The notes beneath the pieces were generated by a model. That model searched no databases. It was not told the DNA's origin and worked only from the letters and a program-made list of their open reading frames with translations. The position numbers and the translations under genes were made by a program. This document shows, piece after piece, positions 37,912 to 48,060 of a stretch of 64,000 bases of DNA (position 1 is the first letter of the stretch; every line of letters begins with the position of its first letter). Source of the DNA: Stenotrophomonas aracearum (GTDB lineage: Bacteria > Pseudomonadota > Gammaproteobacteria > Xanthomonadales > Xanthomonadaceae); NCBI RefSeq assembly GCF_031834615.1, contig NZ_CP115543.1, positions 3,731,001 through 3,795,000 on the forward strand. Direction: 5' to 3'.

Positions 37912-40274
37912 TGACGCTGTTTGGTCGCTTTGCCGCGCTGTGCGCGCTGTTCGTGGTGTCCCTGCCGGCCCTGGCCGTCAGCGAGAAAGACCTGTTGCCG
38001 GTCGATGAGGCCTTCGGGCTGAGCGCGCAGGCGCGCGACCGCGGGCATATCGAAGTCAGCTGGAAGATCGCGCCGGGCTACTACCTGTATCGCCACCGCA
38101 CCACGGTCAAGAGCGACGCGGCCTTCGTTGCCGAGGCGCTGCAGATGCCGGCCGGCAAGAAGCACCACGACGACTTCTTCGGCGAAGTGGAAACCTACCG
38201 CGACCGTCTGGTCGCCGTGCTGCCGGGCAAGGCCACCGACGATGCCGGCACGGTCACGCTGGAAGTGCGTTACCAGGGCTGCGCCGATGCAGGCGTGTGC
38301 TACCCACCGCAGAAGCGCAGCCTGCAGGTGAAGCTGCCCGGCGGAACCGCTCGGGGCGACACTGCGGTAACTCCGGCCTTCAACGGCGCGGCGGCCTCGC
38401 CGTTCAACAACCCGCTGGGCGGCGACGCCGGCGGTGGGCTGCGCCTGCCTGGAACGGCCAGCACCCAGGCGCTGCCGCTGCCTTCCGAACGCGCATTCGG
38501 CTTCGAGGCCATCGTCGGCGACGGCAACACCGTGCTGCTGCGTTTCAGCCCGGCGCCGGGTTACTACCTGTACCGCGACCGCACCTCGCTGAAGCTGGAA
38601 GGCGCCCCCGGCATCCGCGCCGACACCCCGCGCTGGCCCGCGGCGAAGTCGCACCGCGACGAACACTTCGGCGACGTGGCGGTGTACTTCGACCAGACCG
38701 AGGTCGCGCTGCCGCTGCGTCGCACCGTCGCCGACGCGGCCGAGGCGACCCTGGTGATCACCTTCCAGGGCTGCCAGACCGACGGGATCTGCTACCCGCC
38801 GATGACGCGCCGCGTGAAGCTGGCGCTGCCGGCCGGCAAGGTCAATGCCAGCGCCGATGAAGCGGTGCGCCGCAGCGACGTGATCGCGCCGCTGGTGAGC
38901 CGCGACAAGCGCCCGCAGCCGCGCGAGGCCAATGGCATTGCCACCCAGCCGATGCTGATCCGCCCGAACGAGCCGGTGGCGGACGCGGCGCAGGCCGAGG
39001 CACCCGATGCCAGCGCCGACAACGCGCAGCGCACGCCCCCGCCCACCAGCAGCGACGCCACCCCGACCACGCTGATCGCGGCGCTGCTGCTGGCGCTGGC
39101 CGGTGGCCTGATCCTCAACCTGATGCCGTGCGTGCTGCCGATTCTGTCGCTGAAGGTGCTGGGCGTGGCGCAGAGCGGCGAGAGCCGCCAGCGCGCGCGC
39201 AGCCATGCCCTCTGGTACACCGCGGGCGTGCTGGTGGCGTTCGCTGCGATCGGCGCGCTGGTGCTGGCCCTGCGTGCGGCCGGCCAGGCCGCCGGGTGGG
39301 GCTTCCAGTTGCAGCACCCGTGGTTCATCGCCGCGCTGGTGTACCTGATGTTCACCGTGGGCCTGAGCCTGTCGGGCGTGTTCACCCTCGGCGGCAGCCT
39401 CGGCGGCGTGGGCCAGTCGCTGGCCTCGCGCAGCGGGCCGGTCGGCGATTTCTTCACCGGCGTGCTCGCCTGCGTGGTCGCCAGCCCGTGCGTGGCGCCG
39501 TTCATGGGTGCGCCGCTGGCCTACGCGTTCACCGCGCCGGCCCTGCCGGCGATGCTGGTGTTCCTGGTGCTGGGCCTGGGCCTGGCGCTGCCGTTCCTGC
39601 TGATCGGCTTCGTACCGTCGCTGGCCAGGCGCCTGCCGCGCCCCGGTGCATGGATGGAAACGCTGAAGCAGGTGCTGGCCTTCCCCATGTACGGCACCGC
39701 GTTGTGGCTGCTGTGGGTGCTGGGCAAGCAGCGCGGCGTGGACGCGATGGCGCTGGTGCTGGCCGGGCTGGTGGTACTGGGCCTGGCGCTGTGGTGGTTC
39801 GAGCGCAGCCGCTGGCGCAGCCAGCGGGTGGGCGCGGTCCTGGCCCTGGTGCTGCTGCTGGGCGCACTGGTGCCGGTGTGGGCGGTGACCCGCATCGACG
39901 CCCCGGGCAAGGCCGCAGCGCCCACCGCCGACAACGTGGTGGCCTATTCGCCGCAGATGCTCGACCGCCTGCGCCAGGACAACCGCGTGGTGTTCGTCAA
40001 CATGACCGCCGACTGGTGCGTGACCTGCAAGGCCAACGAACGTGCGGTGCTGGGCACCCACGCGTTCGAGGAAACGCTGCGTCGGACCAACGCGGTGTAC
40101 ATGCGCGGCGACTACACCAATGTCGATGAGCAGATCACCGCGTTCCTGGATGAACACAAGGCGGTCGGCGTGCCGCTGTACGTGGTGTACGGCCCGGGCG
40201 CACCGCCGACGGTACTGCCCACCGTGCTGACCCAGGCGCTGGTCGAAGAAGCGCTGCTGCGCACCGCACGATGA
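37911..40274 (+). CDS. dsbD: Thiol:disulfide interchange protein DsbD with duplicated N-terminal domain
   Basis: The 787-residue inner-membrane protein carries reducing power from cytoplasmic thioredoxin to the periplasm. After a signal peptide it has two nDsbD-like domains: residues 24-150 (YQGCADAGVCYPP, near 120) and 190-310 (FQGCQTDGICYPP, near 284). The membrane domain follows with NLMPCVLPILSLKVLG (Cys near 402) and ACVVASPCVAPFMGAP. The C-terminal thioredoxin domain has TADWCVTCKANE (near 701). E. coli DsbD has one N-terminal domain, so this one is longer by about 200 residues. Translation is coupled to cutA and to the following TlpA-like gene. Confidence 0.93.
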   Translation: MTLFGRFAALCALFVVSLPALAVSEKDLLPVDEAFGLSAQARDRGHIEVSWKIAPGYYLYRHRTTVKSDAAFVAEALQMPAGKKHHDDFFGEVETYRDRLVAVLPGKATDDAGTVTLEVRYQGCADAGVCYPPQKRSLQVKLPGGTARGDTAVTPAFNGAAASPFNNPLGGDAGGGLRLPGTASTQALPLPSERAFGFEAIVGDGNTVLLRFSPAPGYYLYRDRTSLKLEGAPGIRADTPRWPAAKSHRDEHFGDVAVYFDQTEVALPLRRTVADAAEATLVITFQGCQTDGICYPPMTRRVKLALPAGKVNASADEAVRRSDVIAPLVSRDKRPQPREANGIATQPMLIRPNEPVADAAQAEAPDASADNAQRTPPPTSSDATPTTLIAALLLALAGGLILNLMPCVLPILSLKVLGVAQSGESRQRARSHALWYTAGVLVAFAAIGALVLALRAAGQAAGWGFQLQHPWFIAALVYLMFTVGLSLSGVFTLGGSLGGVGQSLASRSGPVGDFFTGVLACVVASPCVAPFMGAPLAYAFTAPALPAMLVFLVLGLGLALPFLLIGFVPSLARRLPRPGAWMETLKQVLAFPMYGTALWLLWVLGKQRGVDAMALVLAGLVVLGLALWWFERSRWRSQRVGAVLALVLLLGALVPVWAVTRIDAPGKAAAPTADNVVAYSPQMLDRLRQDNRVVFVNMTADWCVTCKANERAVLGTHAFEETLRRTNAVYMRGDYTNVDEQITAFLDEHKAVGVPLYVVYGPGAPPTVLPTVLTQALVEEALLRTAR

Positions 40275-40834
40275 GCGCGCCGCCGCGCAGGTCGCTGCTG
40301 GTGACAGGGCTGATCGCGGCGGCACTGGGCCTGGGCACCGGCCTCTACCAGTTCGCGCGTGAACCGCAGGAACCCCGGTCTGCTGCGGTGGAACGTCCTG
40401 CCGCCGTCCCGGCCAGGCCGGGCGATCCGATGCCGGCGATCACCCTGCCCGACGTGGACGGCGCGCCGGTGGATTTCGCCCGCTTCCATGGCCGTCCGCT
40501 GCTGATCAATGTCTGGGCCAGCTGGTGCGGTCCCTGCATCGAGGAGATGCCGATGCTGGCCGCGTTCGCTGCCGCGCAGCCCGGCGACGGCGTGCAGGTG
40601 GTCGGCCTGGCCATCGATACGCCCGACGGCGTGCGCGACTACCTGCAGCAGGTGCCGGTGAGCTACCCCATCGTGGTCGAGCAGCCCGCGCCGGATGACG
40701 CGAGCGTGCGCCTGGGCAATGCGCAGGGGCTGCTGCCGTATTCGGTGCTGGTGAACGCCGAGGGCAGGATCGTCAAACAGAAGCTCGGGCCGTTCGCCGC
40801 AGGCGAAGTGGAGACGTGGGCGAGCCTCAGGTAA
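40271..40834 (+). CDS. TlpA-like thioredoxin-family protein
   Basis: The 187-residue protein has an N-terminal membrane anchor or signal (LLVTGLIAAALGLGTGLYQF). A periplasmic thioredoxin-like domain follows with ITLPDVDGAPVDFARFHGRP and the active site VWASWCGPCIEEMPMLAAF. TlpA-type proteins reduce disulfides in the periplasm, for example during cytochrome c or copper-centre maturation. The ATG overlaps the dsbD stop codon (ATGA), so it is very likely fed with electrons by DsbD. The last codons overlap the UvrA-like gene's 3' end by 8 bp. Confidence 0.88.
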   Translation: MSAPPRRSLLVTGLIAAALGLGTGLYQFAREPQEPRSAAVERPAAVPARPGDPMPAITLPDVDGAPVDFARFHGRPLLINVWASWCGPCIEEMPMLAAFAAAQPGDGVQVVGLAIDTPDGVRDYLQQVPVSYPIVVEQPAPDDASVRLGNAQGLLPYSVLVNAEGRIVKQKLGPFAAGEVETWASLR

Positions 40835-43463
40835 AGAAGCGCCGCAGATAGCGGGCGGTCTTTCCCTGTTTCGAACGACTGACAAGCTCGGGCGTGCCGG
40901 CGGCAACCACCTGGCCGCCCTGCTCGCCCGCGCCGGGGCCCACATCGATCACCCAGTCGGTGTCTGCGACCACGCGCAGGTCGTGCTCGACCACCACCAC
41001 GGTGTTGCCCGCGTCGACCAGGCCGTGCAGCTGCGCCATCAGCTTGTCCACGTCGGCCGGGTGCAGGCCGGTGGTGGGTTCGTCCAGCACATACAGGGTG
41101 TTGCCGTGCTGGCTGCGCTGCAGTTCGGTGGCGAGCTTGATGCGCTGCGCTTCGCCACCGGACAGTTCCGTGGCCGGCTGGCCCAGCCGCAGGTAGCCCA
41201 GTCCGATGTCGCGCAGCAGCTGCAGCGGGCGCTGCACCACCGCTTCGTCGACGAAGAACGCCAGCGCCTCCTCCACGGTCATCGCCAGTACCTGCGCGAT
41301 GTTGCGGCCGTTCCACTCCACCTCCAGGGTTTTGGCGTTGTAGCGCTGGCCGTGGCAGGTCGGGCATGGCGCGTACACGCTGGGCATGAACAGCAGTTCC
41401 ACGTGCACGAAACCCTCGCCTTCGCAGGTTTCGCAGCGCCCCTGGGCCATGTTGAAGGAGAAGCGGCTGGCGCTGTACCGCCGCGCCTTGGCCGTGCGGG
41501 TTGCCGCGAACAGCTTGCGCACGTGGTCGAACAGCCCGGTGTAGGTGGCCAGGTTGGAACGCGGGGTGCGCCCGATCGGCTTCTGGTCGACGTTGACCAG
41601 TCGTTTGATCGCGGCCTGCCCGGCATGCAGGCGGCCGCGCGTGCGCTCGATCCGGCTCGGCTGCGGCAGGTCGTCGTCGGTCTCCGCTGCCGGCGGCTCA
41701 TGGCCCAGGTGGTCGCCAACCAGCTCCACCAGCGCCTGGCTGACCAAGCTGGATTTGCCGGAGCCGGACACGCCGGTGACCGCGCAGAACGCGCCCAGCG
41801 GGAAGCGTGCGTCCAACCCATGCAGGTTGTTGCGATGGATACCGCGCAGCTCCAGCCAGCCGGCCGGTTCGCGCGGCGTGCGGCGCATGGCCGCGTGGGT
41901 ATCGAACAGGTAAGGCGCGGTGGCCGATGCCTTCACCGTGCGCAGGCCGTCCGGCACACCGCTGTACAGCACCTGCCCGCCATGCTGGCCGGCACCGGGG
42001 CCGACGTCCACCAGCCAGTCGGCGCGGCGCAGCATCTCCAGGTCGTGCTCGACCACAAACAACGTGTTGCCACCGGCCTTGAGCTGGTCCAGTGCGTCGT
42101 ACAGCGCCTCCCCATCGGCCGGATGCAGGCCGGCGGTCGGTTCGTCGAGGACGTACACCACGCCGAACAGGCTGGAGCGGATCTGGGTGGCCAGGCGCAG
42201 CCGTTGCAGCTCGCCCGGCGACAACGTGGGCGTGGCGCGGTCCATCGACAGATACCCCAGCCCCAGCGCTTCCAGCGTGCCGATTCGCTCCACCAGGTCC
42301 TGCGCGATGCGCTGCGCGGCAATGCGCTTTTCTTCAGACAGGTCCGGGGTACGGCGCACGTCGCTACTGCCTGCGTGCTGCAGGCCGCCGGCGGCCACCC
42401 GCGCCTGCTCTGCCTTGCGCCCGGCGGCACGGCTACGCGGTGCGCGTGCCGCAGGCGCTTCGAATCGGCCTTCGGCGGCCGGTCGCAGCGCGTCGGCCAT
42501 GGCCGCCAGTGACAGCTGCGACAGCGCGCCGATGTCCAGCCCGGCGAACGTCACCGACAACGATGCGCGCTTCAGGCGCTTGCCCTCGCAGACCGGGCAC
42601 ACCGTACCGACCATGTAGCGCGCCACGCGCTTTTTCATCATGGCGCTCTGGGTGGTGGCGAAGGTTTGCAGCACATAGCGCCGCGCGCCGCTGAACGTGC
42701 CCATGTAGCTGGGCTCTTCCTTGCGACGCAGCGCAGCGCGGGTTTCGGCGGGGGTGAAGCCTGCGTAGACCGGCACCACCGGCTGCTCTTCGGTGAACAG
42801 GATCCAGTCGCGCTGCTTCTTCGGCAGGTCGCGCCAGGGAATGTCGACGTCGTAGCCGAGCGTGACCAGGATGTCGCGCTGGTTCTGGCCGTGCCAGGCC
42901 GGTGGCCACGCCGCGATGGCGCGTTCGCGGATGCTCAGCGAAGGATCGGGCACCATCGACTGCTCGGTCACCTCGTACACGTGGCCCAGCCCGTGGCAGT
43001 TCGGGCAGGCACCCTGCGGCGTGTTCGGCGAGAAATCCTCGGCGTACAGCATCGGCTGTTTCGCCGGATACGTACCGGCACGCGAGTACAGCATGCGCAG
43101 CAGGCTGGACAGCGTGGTCACGCTGCCCACGCTGGACCGCACGCTGGCGGTGCCGCGCTGCTGCTGCAGCGCCACCGCCGGGGGCAGGCCTTCGATCGCA
43201 TCCACGTTGGGCACGCCGACCTGGTCGATCAACCGCCGCGCGTACGGCGACAGCGACTCCAGGTAGCGCCGCTGCGCCTCGGCATACAGCGTACCGAAGG
43301 CCAGCGACGACTTGCCGGAACCGGAGATGCCCGAGAACACCACCAGTGCGTCGCGTGGAATGTCCACGTCGACGTTCTTCAGGTTGTGTTCGCGGGCACC
43401 GCGAACGCGCACGAACGCGTCAGCGGCAGCGCGGGGTACAGCGGGCTTCTTTCGGGTGCTCAT
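40827..43463 (-). CDS. UvrA-like ABC ATPase (UvrA2 type)
   Basis: The 878-residue protein has two UvrA-type ABC modules. Each has a Walker A ([34 protein letters not shown]) and zinc-finger cysteines ([34 protein letters not shown]). The signature is [12 protein letters not shown] in the first half, where LSGGE is usual, and [12 protein letters not shown] in the second. It is shorter than housekeeping UvrA (about 940 residues). This fits the UvrA2 class, which lacks the UvrB-binding insertion and is linked in some bacteria to DNA-damage or drug tolerance. Its start codon overlaps the chemoreceptor stop codon. Confidence 0.9.
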   Translation of the reverse strand: MSTRKKPAVPRAAADAFVRVRGAREHNLKNVDVDIPRDALVVFSGISGSGKSSLAFGTLYAEAQRRYLESLSPYARRLIDQVGVPNVDAIEGLPPAVALQQQRGTASVRSSVGSVTTLSSLLRMLYSRAGTYPAKQPMLYAEDFSPNTPQGACPNCHGLGHVYEVTEQSMVPDPSLSIRERAIAAWPPAWHGQNQRDILVTLGYDVDIPWRDLPKKQRDWILFTEEQPVVPVYAGFTPAETRAALRRKEEPSYMGTFSGARRYVLQTFATTQSAMMKKRVARYMVGTVCPVCEGKRLKRASLSVTFAGLDIGALSQLSLAAMADALRPAAEGRFEAPAARAPRSRAAGRKAEQARVAAGGLQHAGSSDVRRTPDLSEEKRIAAQRIAQDLVERIGTLEALGLGYLSMDRATPTLSPGELQRLRLATQIRSSLFGVVYVLDEPTAGLHPADGEALYDALDQLKAGGNTLFVVEHDLEMLRRADWLVDVGPGAGQHGGQVLYSGVPDGLRTVKASATAPYLFDTHAAMRRTPREPAGWLELRGIHRNNLHGLDARFPLGAFCAVTGVSGSGKSSLVSQALVELVGDHLGHEPPAAETDDDLPQPSRIERTRGRLHAGQAAIKRLVNVDQKPIGRTPRSNLATYTGLFDHVRKLFAATRTAKARRYSASRFSFNMAQGRCETCEGEGFVHVELLFMPSVYAPCPTCHGQRYNAKTLEVEWNGRNIAQVLAMTVEEALAFFVDEAVVQRPLQLLRDIGLGYLRLGQPATELSGGEAQRIKLATELQRSQHGNTLYVLDEPTTGLHPADVDKLMAQLHGLVDAGNTVVVVEHDLRVVADTDWVIDVGPGAGEQGGQVVAAGTPELVSRSKQGKTARYLRRFFT

Positions 43464-46042
43464 GCATCCAGCATACCCACCGCGCGCATGCGCCTGGTGA
43501 CGGGCGCCGCCGGCCGCTCCAGCACGAAGGCGGCCACCGCTTCGGACAACTGCCCGGCCTGTCGCTGCATGGCCTGCGCCGATGCACTGGCCTCCTCCAC
43601 CATCGCGGCATTCTGCTGGGTGCTGCCGTCCATCTGCAGCAGGGTCTTGCCGACCTGTTCGATGCCCTCGCTCTGCTGCTGGGACGCGGCGGAGATACTG
43701 GCGGTGATCGCGGTGACCTGTTCCACGCTGCTGACGATGCGGGTCATGGTCGCACCGGCCTGGTCGACTTGGCGGGTGCCCGCATTCACGTTCTCCACCG
43801 ACGCCTCGATCAGGGTCTTGATCTGGCGCGCGGCGTCGGCACTGCGCTGCGCGAGCAGGCGCACTTCGCCGGCCACCACGGCGAAGCTGCGCCCCTGTTC
43901 ACCGGCACGTGCGGCCTCCACCGCCGCATTGAGCGCGAGGATGTTGGTCTGGAAGGCAATGCCGTCGATCACGCCGGTGATGTCGCCGATCCGGCGCGAC
44001 GAGGCGGCGATGTCATGCATGGTCGCCACCACCTGCGCGACTGCGCTGCCGCCCTCCACCGCGATGTCTGCGGCGCCCACCGCGAGCCGGTTCGCCTGCA
44101 GCGCCGAATCGGCGTTCTGGCGCACGGTGGCGGTGAGTTCCTCCATCGACGAGGCGGTTTCTTCCAGGTGCGCGGCCTGGCGCTCGGTGCGCTCGGCCAG
44201 GTCGCGGTTGCCGGCGACGATCTCGTCGGCCGCGCCATGGATCGCGCCGGTAGCCTGCTGGATGCGCACCACGATGTCGGAAAGCTGCTGCACGCTGGCG
44301 TTGGCGTCGTCGCGCATCTGCGCGAACACGCCCTGGAAGTCGCCCTGCATGCGCAGGCCGAGGTCGCCACGCGCGAGTCCCGAAAGCAGCGCCTGCAGCC
44401 CGGCCAGGTTGCCCTGGAACGTGTCCAGCAGCCGGTTGATGCTGACCGCCAGGGTCAGCACGAATCCCTGCTTGTCATGCACGGCGATGCGCGCGTCCAG
44501 CTCGCCGTGCGCGGCCGCGTCCACCAGCGCGGCCACCTCGGTTTCCACCGTGGTCTCCAGCGCGCGGCTGCGCCATTCCACGGCAGCGCCAAGCAGCTGG
44601 CCCTCGTCCAGGATCGGATTGAGCACCAGCTGGTAGCGGACACCGCCCTGCTCGACCTCATGGGCGCTGCCCTTGCCACCCTGCAGTTGCGCGGCCACGT
44701 TGGCGAACACCGGGTGCAGCCGATGCGCGGGCTCGCCGCGCCACTGTTCCGGCGTGCAGCCCAGTGCGCTGCACAGCGCGCGGTTGAGGAAGCCGATGCT
44801 GCCGTCCGGCTCGAGCACCATCAACCCGGTCTGGGCGCTGTCCAGCGCCTGGCGGGCACGGGTATTGTCGCGCGCGGCCGCACGCTCGGCCTCGATCCGG
44901 CTGCGCAGCCGGCCCTGCATGTGCAGCAGCCGCTGCGCCAGCTGCCCGAACTCGTCGTGCGGATTGCGTACGACCAGTACCGTGTCCAAGCGGTCTTCTG
45001 CGATGTCCTCGGCAAAGCGCAGGGTGTCGGCGATCGGGCGCTGCACCGCCTGCAGGGTGAGCAGCAGGGTGGCGACCAGCAGCAGCGCCACCAGCAGCAG
45101 GGTTACTGCGAACGCGACGGTCATGGTCCGCGCCTGGCTCTGCAGGCGACCGCGCGCCGCCTCCAGCGACGCGGCCTGCGCCTGCCGGACCTGTTCCAGG
45201 CTGGGCGCGATCTGCGCGGCGGTGTCGGCCAGCGACTGCGCCTCGATGTCCAGGCCGACCCGGGCAGCCGTGTAGCCCAGCAAGGCGCCCTGGTAGGCGT
45301 CCATCGCTGCGCGCAGCGCGTCCTGCGCGTCCGAACGCAGGCCCGGTGAGGCCATCGCCAGCTCGAACGGCAGCTTCGCCTCACTGGCACGGTCGGTGTG
45401 GGCGGAATCGCCGGTGAGCAGCAGCAACGCCTCCTGCCGGCGGATCGTCTGCCATTGCGCGTCCAACGCCGGGCGTTGCACCGTGGCCAGGGCGTCCTCC
45501 ATCGCAGTCGCGGCGGCCTCGACCTGCGCGCGCAGGTTTTCCTCGCCACGCCCCATTTCATCCACGCGTGCGTTCAACGCGGTGATGCCGTCGGCGAACT
45601 CGGCGATGCGTGCGGCCAGTGCCTGCAACGCCTCCGCCTTGCCGTTGCCTGCGGCAGCGCGCTGCAGACCGGCCAGCGACTCCTGCAGGTGCTGCCGTGC
45701 CTGCTGCAGCGCCTGGCGGTCGGCATCGTCGAAGCTGGTGGCATAGCGGGTCTGCAGGCGGCGTGCGTCGGCGACCTGGGTGCCCAGTGCCGCCACCAGC
45801 CCGGTGACCTGCTGGTGCCTGTCGAACGTGTCTGCGGCACGCTCGCTGTTGTACCGTGTCCACGCGTATACGATGGCCACCAGCAACAGGCCCGAAACGC
45901 AGGCGACCAGGCTGATCTTCAGCTTGCGCGCCACGCTCAGCCGGCGCAGTGCAACCAGCCCGTCGCGCAGGGCATGCCGGACGGGAACGGACTCACCGCG
46001 TCGGGTGAGGGACAACCACAGGCGGCGGGGGAAGGCCGACAT
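43460..46042 (-). CDS. Methyl-accepting chemotaxis protein with PAS domain
   Basis: This is an 860-residue protein. Membrane helices lie near residues 46-66 ([20 protein letters not shown]) and about 305-330. In between is a long, mostly helical periplasmic ligand domain of about 240 residues. A HAMP segment follows, then a PAS-like domain ([20 protein letters not shown]), then a second HAMP-like region. Last is the signalling hairpin with [20 protein letters not shown] and [20 protein letters not shown]. The ATG at 46042 has GGAG 6 bp before it. An excellent sigma-28 promoter precedes it. It is coupled to the UvrA-like gene by a 4-bp overlap (ATGA). Confidence 0.92.
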   Translation of the reverse strand: MSAFPRRLWLSLTRRGESVPVRHALRDGLVALRRLSVARKLKISLVACVSGLLLVAIVYAWTRYNSERAADTFDRHQQVTGLVAALGTQVADARRLQTRYATSFDDADRQALQQARQHLQESLAGLQRAAAGNGKAEALQALAARIAEFADGITALNARVDEMGRGEENLRAQVEAAATAMEDALATVQRPALDAQWQTIRRQEALLLLTGDSAHTDRASEAKLPFELAMASPGLRSDAQDALRAAMDAYQGALLGYTAARVGLDIEAQSLADTAAQIAPSLEQVRQAQAASLEAARGRLQSQARTMTVAFAVTLLLVALLLVATLLLTLQAVQRPIADTLRFAEDIAEDRLDTVLVVRNPHDEFGQLAQRLLHMQGRLRSRIEAERAAARDNTRARQALDSAQTGLMVLEPDGSIGFLNRALCSALGCTPEQWRGEPAHRLHPVFANVAAQLQGGKGSAHEVEQGGVRYQLVLNPILDEGQLLGAAVEWRSRALETTVETEVAALVDAAAHGELDARIAVHDKQGFVLTLAVSINRLLDTFQGNLAGLQALLSGLARGDLGLRMQGDFQGVFAQMRDDANASVQQLSDIVVRIQQATGAIHGAADEIVAGNRDLAERTERQAAHLEETASSMEELTATVRQNADSALQANRLAVGAADIAVEGGSAVAQVVATMHDIAASSRRIGDITGVIDGIAFQTNILALNAAVEAARAGEQGRSFAVVAGEVRLLAQRSADAARQIKTLIEASVENVNAGTRQVDQAGATMTRIVSSVEQVTAITASISAASQQQSEGIEQVGKTLLQMDGSTQQNAAMVEEASASAQAMQRQAGQLSEAVAAFVLERPAAPVTRRMRAVGMLDA

Positions 46043-46070
46043 TGCGTACTCCAAGCGGAATGACGCATCG

Positions 46071-46097
46071 GTATCGGCCGGGACTGGCGCAACTTTA
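46071..46097 (-). promoter_or_regulatory. Sigma-28 (FliA) promoter of the chemoreceptor gene
   Basis: On the minus strand TAAA (46097-46094), 15 bp, then GCCGATAC (46078-46071) match TAAA-N15-GCCGATAA with one mismatch. The element ends 28 bp before the chemoreceptor ATG, the expected distance. It ties the receptor to the flagellar late regulon. Confidence 0.88.
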
Positions 46098-46198
46098 GGG
46101 TTGCTTATGCAGAACCTTGAGCGCCGTCAAACTACGCAGCCGTTGTACCGTGCGTAGACGACGGGAAGATGACGCGTTGCCTGCGTTCTGCATCTCTT

Positions 46199-46223
46199 GG
46201 AGCCGGCCGGCGGCCGGCACTAC
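46199..46223 (-). repeat. GTAG-headed palindrome (SMAG/REP-like), copy C
   Basis: Identical over 25 bp to the element at 37456-37480. It lies at the 3' end of the NmrA-like gene, whose TAG stop codon (46222-46220) is part of the GTAG head. Confidence 0.85.
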
Positions 46224-47002
46224 GGCTTTGGGAGGTGGACGAGGGGTAACGGACCGCGCGTGTGGCTGTCCAGCCAGTCGGCGAAGCGGGTACTGCCCAG
46301 CAGCGCGCCGGGTTCGGGGGTGAGGGTGGTGTCCTTCAGCCGGGCGCCGTAGTAGCGCGCATCCGGGTCTTCCACGACCGGGCGGTCGTCCTGGTTGAAG
46401 TACATCACCCGCTCCACCAGCTCGAACAGGCGGTGGCACTCGGGGCCGGCGATCTGCACCATGCGCCGGGTCGGCGCGGTCATCGCGACCTGGGCGACCA
46501 GTGCGGCCAGGTCATCGGCGGCCACCGGCTGGACCTTGGCAGGCGACAGGTGCAGCGGCTGGCGTTGGGCCAGCGGTGCCACCAGCTGTGCCATGAACTC
46601 GTGGCACTGGGTCGCGCGCACCAGCGTGGAGCGCAGGCCGGATTGGCGGATCAGGCCCTCCTGCACCGCCTTGGCGCGGAAGTAGGGGCTGTCCTGCAGG
46701 TACGGCGTCCCCACGATGGAAAGGCCGACCAGATGTTCCACGCCGGCGCGTTCGCAGGCGGCCAGCAACTGTGTGGTGGCCCGCTGGAAGAAGTCGCCGA
46801 CCTGCGGGTCGTCGAAGATCGGCGCGTTGGCGGCATCCACCACCACCTGTGCGCCCTGCAGTGCGGCGGGCAGGCCCTGGCCGGTCAGCACGTCCACGCC
46901 GGTGCGGCGCGACGCCGGTACCGCTTCGTGCCCGTGCGCAGCCAGATGCTCCACCACCCGACTGCCGATCAGCCCGTGGCCTCCGATGACGACGATCTTC
47001 AT
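46220..47002 (-). CDS. NAD(P)-binding NmrA/SDR-like protein 1
   Basis: This is a 260-residue atypical SDR. It has KIVVIGGHGLIGSRVVEHLA (nucleotide loop), VVVDAANAPIFDD and GVEHLVGLSIVGTPYLQDSP, then PYFRAKAVQEGLI in place of the YxxxK site. The family binds NAD(P) and is often a redox sensor or epimerase/reductase. It is a paralogue of the protein at 48574-49323 with the same motif order. It is the last gene of a four-gene minus-strand operon and starts 20 bp after the bestrophin stop codon. AAGGAC precedes the ATG. The TAG stop codon belongs to the repeat at its 3' end. Confidence 0.88.
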   Translation of the reverse strand: MKIVVIGGHGLIGSRVVEHLAAHGHEAVPASRRTGVDVLTGQGLPAALQGAQVVVDAANAPIFDDPQVGDFFQRATTQLLAACERAGVEHLVGLSIVGTPYLQDSPYFRAKAVQEGLIRQSGLRSTLVRATQCHEFMAQLVAPLAQRQPLHLSPAKVQPVAADDLAALVAQVAMTAPTRRMVQIAGPECHRLFELVERVMYFNQDDRPVVEDPDARYYGARLKDTTLTPEPGALLGSTRFADWLDSHTRGPLPLVHLPKP

Positions 47003-47022
47003 GTGTGAGGTCCTTGTAGGTG

Positions 47023-48030
47023 TTACATCACGATAGGGCTGGCAGGCGCCTGCTGGATCGGCACATCGCGCTCATCCAGCATCTGGCGAAGGTCGCTCTC
47101 GACCGTGCCGCACAGCTGCGAGATCGGAATGTCGTTGGCACCGCCTTCGAACGGGTTGGCGCTGCTCTCACCGACCTGGTCCAGCGCGGCGTACATCCAC
47201 GACACCAGCACGCCCAGCGGGATCGCCAGCCACACCATGTGCCCGGCCATCGCACCGCCCACGGTGTCGTTCATCGGCGCCAGCAGGTCGATCATGCCCA
47301 GCGGCAGCAGCAGGCACAGGATGCGCACGAAGATCACGTTGATCACCGCGTACTGGCGTGGGTACGGGTAGTTCTTGATGCGCTCGCTGCGCGATTGCTG
47401 GTCATGCAGGTCGCGCAGCACGCGCTGCAGCTCGGCGAAGCTGGCCTGCGGAATCTGTCCGTCGTCGAGCAGCTGGCGCAGCGCGGCGCCCTGCAGCGAC
47501 AGCACTTCGGTGGCCCTGCTGGTCGCACCCAGGATGCGCGAGCGCTCGTCCGGGGTCACGTACTTGGTAAGTTCGGCATCCAACGTGCGCACCTTCTCCG
47601 GCACGTCATAGTGCTTGCGGTACTCCACATTCGGCGTCAGCTTCTGGGTTTCCCACGGCTTGCTCTCGCGCATCTGGTAGCGCAACGCGGTCAGCCAGGC
47701 CAGGTGCCGGTACACCAGCCGCCGGGTATGTTCGGGGTGGCTCACGTAGTCGCGGCTCATGGTGCCCCACAAACGGCTGGCCGCGGTGATCGACGCCCAC
47801 ACCTGCTGCGCTTCCCACAACCGGTTGTAGGTCTGGGTGTTCTTGAAGCCGGCGATCAGCGCCACGCTGGTGCCGAGCATGAAGATCACGTTCCACGGCA
47901 CCGTCAGCCAATGCAGGCCGCCCAGCTGGTACAGCGCCACCAGGGCGACGTTCCACAGGATCAGCAGGTACAGCGGACGACGCGTCCAGACCAGGAATTC
48001 GGTGAAGGTGTAAGAGCGACCAGCGTGCAT
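47023..48030 (-). CDS. Bestrophin family membrane protein
   Basis: The 335-residue protein starts MHAGRSYTFTEFLVWTRRPL and has about four membrane segments. The bestrophin/UPF0187 pattern is shown by FMLGTSVALIAGFKNTQTYN, RLWEAQQVWASI and PLGVLVSWMYAALDQVGESS with NPFEGGANDIPISQLC. Bacterial bestrophins form cation- or anion-conducting pentamers. The physiological role here is unknown. It lies 30 bp after the Ohr-like gene and 20 bp before the NmrA-like gene 1. Confidence 0.88.
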   Translation of the reverse strand: MHAGRSYTFTEFLVWTRRPLYLLILWNVALVALYQLGGLHWLTVPWNVIFMLGTSVALIAGFKNTQTYNRLWEAQQVWASITAASRLWGTMSRDYVSHPEHTRRLVYRHLAWLTALRYQMRESKPWETQKLTPNVEYRKHYDVPEKVRTLDAELTKYVTPDERSRILGATSRATEVLSLQGAALRQLLDDGQIPQASFAELQRVLRDLHDQQSRSERIKNYPYPRQYAVINVIFVRILCLLLPLGMIDLLAPMNDTVGGAMAGHMVWLAIPLGVLVSWMYAALDQVGESSANPFEGGANDIPISQLCGTVESDLRQMLDERDVPIQQAPASPIVM

Positions 48031-48060
48031 GATCGTTGTCTCCGGCAGGGTAAGCGCCGC

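Noticed and set aside
37866..40325. An 819-codon minus-strand open frame opposite dsbD
   Set aside because: Antisense shadow of dsbD; Gln/Arg/His-rich without any motif.
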